64,000 nucleotides of DNA from DATBLE01 sp963808815 (GTDB taxonomy: Bacteria > Actinomycetota > Thermoleophilia > Gaiellales > Gaiellaceae), in contig CAWEGI010000001.1 in the NCBI GenBank assembly GCA_963808815.1, forward strand, positions 62,001-126,000, read 5' to 3'. Position numbers and translations under genes: made by a program. Numbering within the stretch: the stretch's first letter is position 1; each line of letters opens with the position of its first letter. The notes beneath the pieces were generated by a model. The model saw nothing but the letters and a program-made list of their open reading frames with translations, searched no databases and was not told the origin of the DNA. Below are positions 35,352 to 44,358 of the stretch, one piece after another.

Positions 35352-35747
35352 GTGAGCTCGTACGGCGTGAGGGTGGACAAGTGGCTCTGGGCGGCGCGCT
35401 TCTTCAAGACGCGCGGCGCAGCCACCGAAGCCGTGCTCGGCGGACACGTGCAGGTCAACGGCGCCCGCGCCAAGCCGGCGCGCGAAGTCGTCGTCGGCGA
35501 CCGGCTGGAAATCACCCGCTCGCAGGAGCGCTGGACGGTGGTCGTCACCGGCCTCGCCGACCGACGCGGGCCCGCGAGCGTCGCGGCGACCCTCTACGAG
35601 GAGACGCCCGAGTCCATGGAAGGACGCCGGCGGCAACGGGACCAGCGGCGTCTCGCCCGGCCGCTCGGCGCCGACCTGACGGCGCGGCCGACCAAGCGGG
35701 ATCGCCGTCGCCTCGACGCGCTCCGCCGGGCCCAGCGCCGGACCTAG
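35352..35747 (+). CDS. S4-domain RNA-binding protein, Hsp15/HslR-like
   Basis: A 131-residue protein. The S4 domain opens with 'VRVDKWLWAARFFKTRGAATEAVLGGHVQVNGARAKPAREV', the usual Hsp15 pattern, and the C-terminus is very basic (many Arg), as expected for ribosome or rRNA contact. Known Hsp15 helps free stalled large subunits with nascent chains. GTG 35352 or GTG 35367 could be the start; the second begins exactly at the family N-terminus. It shares the CTAG stop with the convergent acylphosphatase gene. Confidence 0.85.
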   Translation: MSSYGVRVDKWLWAARFFKTRGAATEAVLGGHVQVNGARAKPAREVVVGDRLEITRSQERWTVVVTGLADRRGPASVAATLYEETPESMEGRRRQRDQRRLARPLGADLTARPTKRDRRRLDALRRAQRRT

Positions 35748-36010
35748 CGGATCTCGAAACCCGCGAGACCCTCGGGCTGTTCCTCGAGCACCTCGACCCG
35801 ATCGACCTCGGCGCCGCGCGGCCCTTCCCGGCAGAGGCGGATCAGCGATTCCACCGCCTCTGGGTCACCCTCGAAGACGGCCTCGACGGCCCCGTCCGGA
35901 CGGTTGGTCACCCAGCCGGCCACACCGCGGGCCCGGGCCGCCCGCGCGACCGCGTAGCGGAACCCCACACCCTGGACCCGGCCCTGCACGGTCACCCGCC
36001 GCCGCACCAC
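35744..36010 (-). CDS. acyP: Acylphosphatase
   Basis: An 88-residue acylphosphatase that hydrolyses acyl-phosphates. The phosphate-binding loop and catalytic Arg are in 'VQGRVQGVGFRYAVARAARA', and the catalytic Asn is in 'GVAGWVTNRPDGAVEAVFEGD'. Length is exactly typical. Start GTG 36010 (GTG 36007 directly follows). Single gene between Hsp15 and the cupin. Confidence 0.95.
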   Translation of the reverse strand: MVRRRVTVQGRVQGVGFRYAVARAARARGVAGWVTNRPDGAVEAVFEGDPEAVESLIRLCREGPRGAEVDRVEVLEEQPEGLAGFEIR

Positions 36011-36034
36011 CTGGCCAAGGGTAGGGGAGTCACG

Positions 36035-36499
36035 TTACGGCAGCGTCCCGGGAGGTCCGAGCAGCTCGATCCCGTAGCGCGCCGCGATCTCCGCGAGGCG
36101 GGCGGGATCGTGGACGCGCCCCTCCGGCGGAAGCGCTTCGTCCGGTGCCGGCACGCCTACCTCGCGCACGAACGCCTCGAACCCGGCGGGCGCCGCGATC
36201 CCCAGCCAGCGCGCCGTCTCCGATTCGACACGGTAGACGTGCGGGACGTTCCGGGGTGCGAAGGCGGCTTCGCCCGGGCCGAGCTCGATCGAGCCGTCCG
36301 GGAGGTGTAGCGAGAGCCTCCCGTCGAGCACGTAGAAGATCTCGTCCTCCCGGCGGTGGACGTGCAGCGGGGGCATGTCGCCGCGGCGGCCCTCGAGCTC
36401 GACGATGGCGACCGTGCCGCCGGTGGTCTCTCCGTCGACAACGATGCGGGCGAGGTTGTCGATGAACCAGATCGCGTCGGTAACAGTTGCGGTGCTCAT
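36035..36499 (-). CDS. Cupin-domain protein (quercetin dioxygenase-like)
   Basis: A 154-residue single cupin. The metal motif is 'PPLHVHRREDEIFYVLDGRLSLHLPDG' (H-x-H-x5-E type) and the second motif is 'APRNVPHVYRVE'. ATG 36499 has AAAGGAGAA upstream. It is divergent from the PadR-family gene, with a twin operator between them, so it is very likely the PadR target. The substrate is unknown; such cupins often respond to aromatic compounds. Confidence 0.82.
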   Translation of the reverse strand: MSTATVTDAIWFIDNLARIVVDGETTGGTVAIVELEGRRGDMPPLHVHRREDEIFYVLDGRLSLHLPDGSIELGPGEAAFAPRNVPHVYRVESETARWLGIAAPAGFEAFVREVGVPAPDEALPPEGRVHDPARLAEIAARYGIELLGPPGTLP

Positions 36500-36517
36500 A
36501 GCTTCTCCTTTCTCGTT

Positions 36518-36566
36518 AAAGCTCCGATTCGGAGTCTCGAGATGATAGACTCCGAATCAGAGCTTT
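36518..36566. promoter_or_regulatory. Twin operator between cupin and PadR genes
   Basis: A 19-bp inverted repeat (36518-36536 and 36548-36566, 18 of 19 bases matching) with an 11-base spacer. Each arm itself holds the dyad CTCCGA-n-TC(G/A)GAG: perfect at 36522-36534, one mismatch at 36550-36562, centres 28 bases apart. It overlaps both promoters and touches the PadR start codon. Binding by the adjacent PadR protein is inferred. Confidence 0.7.
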
Positions 36567-37104
36567 GTCAAGCCGTCTGACACCCTTTTCCTTCGTCGTC
36601 CTCGCGCTCATCGGCGAGGGCGGCGCCGGCCCGCACGACCTCGCGTCGATGATGCGACGGGGCAGCATCTACTGGGCCGCGGCGGAGAGTCAGTGGTACG
36701 GCGAGCCGAAGCGCCTCGAACGGCTCGGCTACCTTCGCTCGGAGAAGCGCCCCGGAAAGACGACCGCCCGGACGCACTACCTGCTCACGCGCGAGGGCCG
36801 CAAGGCGCTCCGCGAGTGGCTCGCGCGGCCGTCGTCGCTGCCGCGTTTCCAGAACGAGGCGATCGTCCGCGTGCTCGCCGGGGACATCGGCGCCGACGAC
36901 CGGGCGCTGAGCGCGAGCCTGGAGGCCATGCGTGGCGACATCGCCGCAGCACGCACGAACCTCGACCTCGCCGAGGAGGCGCTCGCGGCGCTCCCCCACC
37001 GCGAGCGCTACCTCCGGCTCGTTCACGCCTACGGGCGCGCGCTCCTCGACATGCACGAGCACTGGCTCGACGAGGCCGAGCGCGAGCTGGGCGCCGGGTC
37101 CTAG
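36565..37104 (+). CDS. PadR-family transcriptional regulator
   Basis: A 179-residue regulator. The winged-helix domain reads 'FVVLALIGEGGAGPHDLASMM' and 'QWYGEPKRLERLGYLRSEKRPGKTTARTHYLLTREGRKALREWL', typical of PadR. A C-terminal helical dimer domain (about 90-175) ends 'LLDMHEHWLDEAERELG', as in the PadR_C/Vir-like group. The start is TTG 36565, inside the operator arm and without a ribosome-binding site, so translation may be leaderless. It probably represses itself and the divergent cupin. It shares the CTAG stop with the M29 gene. Confidence 0.88.
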   Translation: MSSRLTPFSFVVLALIGEGGAGPHDLASMMRRGSIYWAAAESQWYGEPKRLERLGYLRSEKRPGKTTARTHYLLTREGRKALREWLARPSSLPRFQNEAIVRVLAGDIGADDRALSASLEAMRGDIAAARTNLDLAEEALAALPHRERYLRLVHAYGRALLDMHEHWLDEAERELGAGS

Positions 37105-38348
37105 ACCAGCTGCCAGGCGTCGTCGCGGATGATCGGCACCGCCGCGCCGCCCTGCTCGATCCCGTCGACCTCGACCTCGGGGCCGCCGATCATGAAATCC
37201 GTGTGCGCCTGCGACAGGTTGACTCCGATCGCGTTCAAGTCGACCTGCTCGGGGTCGGCGCCGTCGAGGTCGACAGCGTGGAGAACGGCTGTTCCGAACG
37301 CGATGTGCGATGCCGCGTTCTCGTCCAGGAGCGTGCTCCAGAAGGTCAGCCCGCTCTGGCCAACACGCGACAGTTCGTCGACGAGCGCGACCTCGCCGAG
37401 GTAGGAGGCGGCATCGTCCAGCGCCACCTCCGCCCGGACGGCGTCCGCGCCGGACGAGGCGTTCACCTCCGTGATCCGGCCGCCGGTGAAGGACATCTCG
37501 AGGTCGCGCACGACCGTCCCGCCGGCCAGGACGAGCGGCCGCGTCGAGCGCACCCGCCCCTCGGTGCGCCGCCGGTCAGGCGTCGTGAACACCTCTTCGG
37601 TCGGCAGGTTCGGGACGTAGAACTGCCCCGACGACGGTCTCCATACCGGCCGCCATCCAGCGCGACTGAGGCAACAGCCCGACCGTCAGGTCGGTGCCCG
37701 GGCCGCGGAACCGGAGCGCGTCGAGCCTGCGCTCGTTCAACTGGGCCGCGCGGCTCATCAGCGTTGCGACGTGCTCCTTCCAGGCCGCGACGGGGTCGGT
37801 CTCGTCCAGGCGGACGGTCGCCCGGATCGCGTCCCAGAGGCGCCCGACGTCCGGCTCGCCGAACACCTGCCCCGCCCAGCCGGGAGTCGGGAACGCGACG
37901 ATCGTCCACGGGATCTGACGCGCGGTCGATGGCGGTCCAGATCGCGCGGCGTCGCTGCGGCACGATCGACTCCGCTACGCGCTTCGCGTCGAGACCGGCG
38001 AACAGGTCGGGATCGGGCTCGCCGACGACGTTCGACGAACGCGGTTCCTCGCTCGGCCTCCTCCTCGACCCGCTGGAGCATCCATGCCGGCGCCCACCCG
38101 ACCGCCTCGTCGGCGGCGAACTCGGCCCGCGCTCGCCGGACGTGACCGTCGAGGTACTCCGCCTGGACGAGGCGCGCGCCCTCCTCGTAGGCGACTCTGG
38201 TCATCGCCCGGACGAGCGGCGCGTGCTCGATCTCGGCGACGACCGTGACGTCCTGCCCCTGCTGGACGTTGATGCCGACCCGCACCGCGAGCCGGGCGTA
38301 CTGCTCCAGCTCGGCGCTCCGATCGGCCCAGAACGCTTCGACGTCCAC
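37101..38348 (-). CDS. M29-family aminopeptidase, three frameshifts
   Basis: Corrected, 414 residues. The N-terminal domain has 'YARLAVRVGINVQQGQDVTVVAEIEHAPLVRAMTRVAYEEGA', the middle has 'AFPTPGWAGQVFGEPDVGRLWDAI', and the C-terminus has 'YVPNLPTEEVFTTPDRRRTEG' with the metal-binding Glu, plus 'HIAFGTA' and 'HTDFMIGGPEVEVDG'. These are M29 (thermophilic metalloaminopeptidase) signatures. Single extra bases near 38030-38036, in GGG 37910-37912 and in CCCC 37626-37629 break it; dropping them gives exactly 415 codons. Three breaks in 1.2 kb is the highest density here, so a true pseudogene cannot be excluded. Start GTG 38348. Confidence 0.72.
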
Positions 38349-38377
38349 GTCGTTCGCACGCTACCTAGAATCGGCCG

Positions 38378-38878
38378 ATGGGAGACGAGCACGCCGGAAC
38401 GCCGACCCAGGCGCCGCCGCGCGAGCGGATGAGCTGGACGCAGCTCGGCGAGGCGTCCCGCGAGCTGGCCAGAGCGATCGTCGACGACGGCTACGAGCCC
38501 GACCTGATCCTGGGCATCGCCCGCGGCGGGCTGCTCGTCGCCGGCGCGCTCTCCTACGCGATCGGCGTGAAGAACACGTTCACGATGAACGTCGAGTTCT
38601 ATACGGGCGTCGACGAGCGGCTGCCCGTGCCGATGATCCTCCCGCCGGTGCCTGCGCTCGTCGACCTGCAGGACGCGCGGATGCTGATCGCCGACGACGT
38701 GGCCGACACCGGCCAGACGCTCGCCCTGGTCAAGGGCTTCTGCGCCGGCCAGGTCGGCGAGGTGCGCACGGCCGTGCTGTACGAGAAGCCTCGCTCGATC
38801 GTCACCTGCGACTACGTCTGGCGGCGAACGGAGCTCTGGATCGACTTCCCGTGGAGCGAGGAGCCTCCGGTCAGCTGA
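38378..38878 (+). CDS. Phosphoribosyltransferase-family protein (xanthine/hypoxanthine PRT-like)
   Basis: A 166-residue PRTase. 'PDLILGIARGGLLVAGALSYAIG' is the N-terminal strand with the PP loop, and 'RMLIADDVADTGQTLALVKGF' is the PRPP-binding motif (two acidic residues followed by D-T-G-x-T). 'KPRSIVTCDYVWRRTELWIDFPWS' at the C-terminus is as in XPRT-type enzymes. It probably salvages a purine base. ATG 38378 lies 29 bases from the divergent M29 start. Its TGA overlaps the convergent SelW-like gene in the palindrome TCAGCTGA. Confidence 0.88.
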   Translation: MGDEHAGTPTQAPPRERMSWTQLGEASRELARAIVDDGYEPDLILGIARGGLLVAGALSYAIGVKNTFTMNVEFYTGVDERLPVPMILPPVPALVDLQDARMLIADDVADTGQTLALVKGFCAGQVGEVRTAVLYEKPRSIVTCDYVWRRTELWIDFPWSEEPPVS

Positions 38879-39095
38879 CCGCACGGACGGCGGCCAGGAC
38901 CTCGCCCGGCTCGGCGTGCCGGCCGACCTGCTGCTTCGAGAAGACGAGGTGCCCGTCGACGAGGACGTCGAACTGGCTCTTCTCGCCCGGGGTGTCGATC
39001 GCGTCGTACCCCGCTGCCTTCAGCTCGGCCACGAGACTCGCGGCCCGCTCGTCGTAGCCGCTTCAGACGGGGCAGAAGAAGATCTCGACGATCAC
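38871..39095 (-). CDS. SelW/Rdx-family thioredoxin-like protein, probable selenoprotein (in-frame UGA, CxxU)
   Basis: A 74-codon gene from GTG 39095 to TGA 38873-38871 with one internal TGA at codon 11 (39065-39063). Before it is 'IVEIFFCPV' and after it 'SGYDERAASLVAELKAAGY', 'KSQFDVLVDGHLVFSKQQ' and 'GRHAEPGEVL', all in one frame. These match the Rdx/SelW family (CxxC or CxxU fold, 'F.V.VDG.LVFSK', 'GRFPEPGE'). The TGA falls exactly on the second redox residue, so it probably encodes selenocysteine: C8-P-V-U11. The GTG overlaps the stop of the FMN oxidase gene (GTGA), so translation is coupled. A SECIS-like hairpin follows. No sel genes are in the window. Alternatives are a nonsense mutation or a base error. 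Confidence 0.68.
39027..39045 (-). promoter_or_regulatory. Candidate bacterial SECIS stem-loop
   Basis: On the minus strand GGCCGCGA / TCGTGGCC pair (8 bp with one G-U) around the triloop GTC. The loop G is 26 bases after the UGA at 39065-39063, inside the window usual for bacterial SECIS elements, which need a short apical loop starting with G. Coding constraint could also create such a stem by chance in G+C-rich DNA. Confidence 0.45.
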
Positions 39096-40398
39096 GGCGC
39101 CAACTGTAGGCACTCCGGGCGGATCTCGCCCGACGGTGCGGCAGCCGGAGAGCGCCATGGTCAGGTCGAAGTCGGCGGCCAGGTTGCGGATCACGTCGCG
39201 CACGCCCGCCTCGCCGCGCAGCGCGAGACCGTAGACATACGGTCGCCCGAGCAGGACTGCGGTCGCGCCGAGCGCGAGCGCCTTGAAGGCGTCTGCGCCG
39301 CCGCGGATCCCGCTGTCGAACAGGACCGGGATCCTGCCTTCGATCGCCTCCGACAACCCCCGGCAGCGCCTCGAGCGAGGCGATCGCGCCGTCGACCTGG
39401 CGGCCGCCGTGGTTGGAGACGACGATCGCGTCCAGGCCGTGCTCGACGGCCAGGCGCGCGTCGTCGGGGTGGAGGATCCCCTTCACCACGATCGGCAGCG
39501 TCGTCCGCTCCCGAAGCCAGGCGAAGTCGGCCCACGTGAGCGACGGGCGCGAGTAGATCTCCATCACCTTGCGCACGGCCGCGACACCGGCGCCGGAGCG
39601 CAGGTTCTCGCGAAAGCTCCCCGGGTACGAGCGGGTTGCCCGTACCAGGGCCCGTACGGCGGCCGGCGTCGGCGGACCCGACCGCTGCGCGGTGGACGGA
39701 TCGACGAGACTGCGGAAGACCGGATCGCTCGTGTACTGCGCGATCCCCCTGCCGGTCGCGAACGGGAGGTGCGCGAAGTCGAGATCGCGCGACCGCCAGC
39801 CGAGCATCTTGGTGTCGAGGGTGACGACGATCGCCTCGCACCCGCAGGCCTCGGCGCGGGCGACGAAGCTCGCGACCAGGTCATCCGACGTGCTCCAGTA
39901 GAGCTGGAACCAGCGGGGGGCGTCGCGCATCGCGGCGGCGCACTCCTCCATCGGACGGGAGGCCTGGTTCGAGAAGATCATCGGGACGCCCTCGGCCGCG
40001 GCGGCCTTCGCGACCGCGACGTCCGCATCGTCGTGCGCGAGCTCGAGCACTCCGATCGGCGCCAGCAGGAACGGGGTGGGAAGGCGGCGCCCGAGCAGCT
40101 CCACCGACAGGTCGCGGTCGGAGACGTCGCGGAGCACGCGCGGAACGATGCGCCACCGGTCGAAGGCGGCTCGATTGGCCGCCATCGTGCGCTCGGCACC
40201 TGCGCCGCCGGCGATGTAGGCAAAGGCCTCGGCGGTCAGCCTCGACCTCGCCTGCCGCTCGAGCCTCCGGTGGTCGAACGGGACTGCCGGCCGATGCCCG
40301 CGCACGCCCGCGAGGTAGATCTCGGTCTGCCGCGCGAGGCCGACACCGGGTTCGGAATAGACACCGCGTTGGTGACCGACACCGCGCGGACTGCTCAT
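39092..40398 (-). CDS. FMN-dependent alpha-hydroxy acid oxidase (lactate 2-monooxygenase-like), two frameshifts
   Basis: Corrected, 434 residues. The family segments are 'AFAYIAGGAGAERTMAANRAAFDRW', 'PFLLAPIGVLELAHDDAD', 'FSNQASRPMEE', 'PIVVKGILHPDDARLAVEHGLDAIVVSNHGGRQVDGA' (catalytic His in SNHGGRQ) and 'SGIRGGADAFKALALGATAVLLGRPY'. It oxidises an L-2-hydroxy acid using FMN. One extra base in CCCCC 39357-39361 and one in CCC 39129-39131 disrupt it. With both dropped, the C-terminus reads 'SGCRTVGEIRPECLQLAP', ends at TGA 39094-39092 and overlaps the SelW GTG; exactly 435 codons. Without the second correction the frame runs falsely into the SelW gene. Start ATG 40398. Confidence 0.85.
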
Positions 40399-40432
40399 GC
40401 GGGCCGATGCTACGGCACCGGGAGCGCTCCGC

Positions 40433-42608
40433 CTACGCCGACTGCGCGGGCCCGGAGGGCTCGGCGGCGGCCTGGAGCCGCTCGGGCTGCTGACCGAAGA
40501 GCGCCTCGAGCGCGGCGAGAACGGTCGGGCAGAACTGGGTCCCTGCGTTCGCGCGCAGCTCCTCGAGTGCCTCGGAAACCGGACGGGCGGGCCGGTGCGG
40601 ACGGTCGCGCGCGAGCGCATCGAACGCGTCGGCGACCAGCACGATCCTCGCGGGCAGGGGGATCTCTTCACCGGTGAGCCCGTCGGGGTAGCCCGTGCCG
40701 TCGATGCGCTCGTGCGTCGACCGGGCGATCTGCCGGACGAACGGGTGGAGCTCGAGCTCCGAGAGCATGCTGTCGGAGGCGACCGGCTGTCTCCTCATCT
40801 CCTCCCACTCGGCGGCGGTGAGCGGACCGGGCTTGTTCAGGATCCGCTCGGGCACGCGGGACTTGCCGATGTCGTGCAGCAGCGCGCCGATCTCGATCGC
40901 CTCGAGGTCCTCCTGCCGGTAGCCGAGCGTCCGGGCGAGCTCGACCGAGAGCTTGCGGACCCACTCGGGGCGGCCGTTGCCGCTGCCGCGCTGCATCGAG
41001 CGGGAGAGCGCCGCCAGCGTCTCCAGGTAGGTGCGCTGGGCGAGCTGCTTCCTGCGCTCGAGCTCCTCCTTCTGCGCACGCGCCTCTTCCTCCGCCGCCC
41101 GGGTGCGGGCGATCGACCGGCTCATCCAGATAGCGACCAGCAGCGCGAGCACGACGAACGCGAGGGCAACTTGCCACGCGTTGCCGTCGACGAACGCGAC
41201 CACATGCGCGAGCGTGCCCCGCGCGAGCACGAAACCGATACTGACCGCGAGTGCGACGACCAGCACGCCGAACGCGGCCACGTCGACCCAGGGCTGCCAA
41301 CTGCGTGCGTCTGCCGGCTTCTCGCCCGCGGTCGCAACCTGCTCGGGCGTGTCCGGCTCCGACGCCGCGAGCTCGACCTGCCCCGAGACGCGGTTCCGCC
41401 CGAGCGCCTTCGCACGGTACAGCGCGAGATCGGCCTGGTGGACGAGGTCGTCCGCCGTCTCGAACTCCGGATGGGTCGCAACGCCGAGCGAGATCGTGGC
41501 CCGGATCTCGCCGTCGCCGGTGGGGTTCCTGAACGGCGTCGCCACGACTGCCCGCCGAATCCGCTCCGCGATCGCCAGCGCGTCCTCGTGCCCGGCCTCG
41601 GGCAGCACGACCGCGAACTCCTCGCCGCCGAACCGGCAGGGAATGTCGAAGGGGCGCAGCTGCGACCGGAGCACGGCCGCAACGCCGCGCAGCACTGCGT
41701 CGCCGGCGAGATGCCCGTACGTGTTGTTCACGGTCCGCAGCAGGTCGAGATCGGCGAGCAGGATCGACAGCGGCCGCTCGAAGCGCCGTGCGCGTTCGAT
41801 CTCGGCCTCGAGAGCCGTCGTGAAGTACCGCGCGTTGAAGAGATCCGTCTTCGGGTCGAGCCGGGCGGCCAGCTCCATGCTCGGCAGCCTGAGCGCACGG
41901 TAGGCCACCACCAGAGGCGCGAGCAGGAACGGCACGATCGCCGGCGCCAGCTCCCAGACCGCCGCGAGGCCGACCCCGAGCGCGGCCAGGCCGAGCTCGG
42001 TCGACAGGTTGCCGAAGGCGAAGAGGCCGCTATCGCGGTAGGTAGTGCCGCGGTCGATCCTGAGCATCTGGGCGAGCAGCACGTCGTCGACGAGGACGCA
42101 GGCTACGGCGGCGATCGCGCCGCCCAGTGCCAGCCGCGAGATGTCCTGACCGGGGTCGCCGCCGTCGACGAACAGACCGCACACCAGTGACGCGATCAGC
42201 GCGGCGCAGATCCAGCTGGCGATGTTGAAGGCCTGGGCGTGCCAGGGCGAGCGCCCCCGCACCGAGGTCCGGGACGTGGGCGAGGACGATCATCAGCGCG
42301 ACCAGCTGCGGCGGGAGCAGGAGGGCGCCGGCAACGAAGAAGACGAGCGCCGGCGAATACCACTGGTGCACGGGCGACTCGACCGAGAGCAGCTGGATCG
42401 GCGCCGCGCAGGCCGTCAGGACGGCGAAGAGCAGCCAGTCTCCGTGCGTCGCGCTCTCGACGTGGCGAGAGGCGAGCAGGAGCGCCGCCACGCCGATCAC
42501 GGCCACCAGGTAGGCGGCGGCGGGCGGGCTCAGGCCCTCGTTGGTGGACGGGCGTGCGTGCGTGCGAGCAGCCGCACTGCTCGGCGAGTTGACGCCTGTC
42601 GCGCTCAC
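40433..42608 (-). CDS. Membrane GGDEF - HD-GYP cyclic di-GMP protein, frameshifted
   Basis: Corrected, 724 residues. About six membrane helices cover residues 30-240, a GGDEF domain about 245-410 has an intact G-G-E-E-F, two more helices lie about 440-500, a charged coiled stretch ('RTRAAEEEARAQKEELERRKQLAQ') follows, and an HD-GYP domain about 545-710 has HDIGK and H-E-R-I-D-G-T-G-Y-P. Having the two catalytic domains separated by a second membrane pair is unusual. The first 117 residues are in another frame; one extra base in CCCCC 42254-42258 must go, giving 725 codons. GTG 42608. It should synthesise and degrade cyclic di-GMP at the membrane. Confidence 0.87.
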
Positions 42609-42629
42609 ATTCCCCTCACGTCGACTTGC

Positions 42630-42722
42630 AGCCCGCGCTGCGGGCTCCGACCAGCTCGTTCACTTTCCCTCTCCCTCTCTCCTACTAGACCGTACGGGCG
42701 AGGGATGTCTTCCTACATCCCC
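42630..42722. other. Intergenic region with two hairpins between sodA and the GGDEF gene
   Basis: AGCCCGC-GCT-GCGGGCT (42630-42646) and GGGATGT-n6-ACATCCC (about 42703-42722) are perfect stems, separated by a pyrimidine-rich stretch (CTTTCCCTCTCCCTCTCTCC). They lie after the sodA stop on the minus strand and before GTG 42608, so one or both may act as the sodA terminator. Confidence 0.45.
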
Positions 42723-42774
42723 CTGTCGAGGGATTAGCGCAGCCGGTCGGCGGGCGTCTCGGCCGCGAGCCCTG

Positions 42775-43395
<621 letters not shown>

Positions 43396-43454
43396 CTGAT
43401 CTCTCCTTGTCGTAGGGCTCGGGATCGATTCTCGCAAACGTAGGATGGGTCGCG

Positions 43455-44358
43455 ATGCGCGTCGTTCTCGGCTGCGGCAACTTCGGGGGGATCGGCTCCG
43501 CCCCGGCCTTCTTCGGGCAGGGCGAGACCCGCGAGCAAGCGTTCGATCTGATGGACGCCGCCTGGGCGCTCGGCGTCGACCGCTTCGACACGGCGGACGC
43601 CTACGGTGGCGGTCGGAGCGAGACCTGGATCGGCGACTGGATCGCCGCCAGCGGGAACCGTCCCCGCATCACCTCGAAGACCTTCAACGCGATGGAGGAC
43701 GGGGCCGACTTCGGGCTGGCACGCGAGCGGGTGTTGCGCCAGGTCGAGGGCAGCCTGGCACGGCTCCGGGTCGAGCGCATCGACCTCTACCTGACGCACG
43801 AGCCGGATCCGGACACGCCGGTCGAGGAGACGTTCGCCACCTTCGCGGCCCTCGCTGAGCGCGGCCTGATCGACACCTGGGGCGTGAGCAACGTCACCGG
43901 CGACGACCTGCGCCATTGGCTCGCGCTCGGGACTCCCTCGCTCGTACAGAACTCGTACTCGCTGCTGGAGCGCGGCGACGAGCAGGAGGTGATCCCGCTC
44001 TGCGAGCAGCATGGCATCGAGTACCAGGCGTTCAGCCCGCTCGCCGGCGGCTGGCTGACCGGGAAGTACCGGCGGGGCGCAGAGCCGCCGGTCGGGCTCG
44101 CGGATGACCATGCGGCCGGAGCCGTACCGCCACCTCGACAGCGAGCCGGTCCACGTCGGGATCGAGCGGCTCGCGGGCGCCGCTGCCGCGCGCGGGGTCA
44201 GCACCGCGGCGCTGGCGCTGGCCTGGGCACTCGGCCGAGCCGGATCGGTCGTGGTCGGACCGCGCCGCCCGGAGCATCTCGAGAACGTCCACGAGGCGTT
44301 GTCGCTGGCGCTCTCACCCGCCGAGCGCGAGGAAGTAGGCTCGTTCTTCGGATGCTGA
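43455..44358 (+). CDS. Aldo/keto reductase, frameshifted
   Basis: Corrected, 300 residues. The TIM-barrel AKR signatures are 'GVDRFDTADAYGGGRSETWIGDWI' (catalytic Asp and Tyr), 'ITSKTFN' (Lys), 'RIDLYLTHEPDP' (His) and 'GLIDTWGVSNVTGDDLRHWL'. The C-terminal NADPH site is in 'AWALGRAGSVVVGPRRPEHLENV'. One extra G in GGG 44095-44097 breaks the frame before 'SRMTMRPEPYRHLD'; the corrected gene is 301 codons. ATG 43455. It overlaps the OCD-family gene by seven bases and heads an operon with it and the threonine-dehydratase-like gene. Confidence 0.87.

Noticed and set aside
39063..40398. FMN oxidase read through UGA into the SelW-like domain as one selenoprotein fusion
   Set aside because: Removing one C from 39129-39131 gives a normal oxidase C-terminus and a stop overlapping the SelW GTG, so these are two coupled genes.
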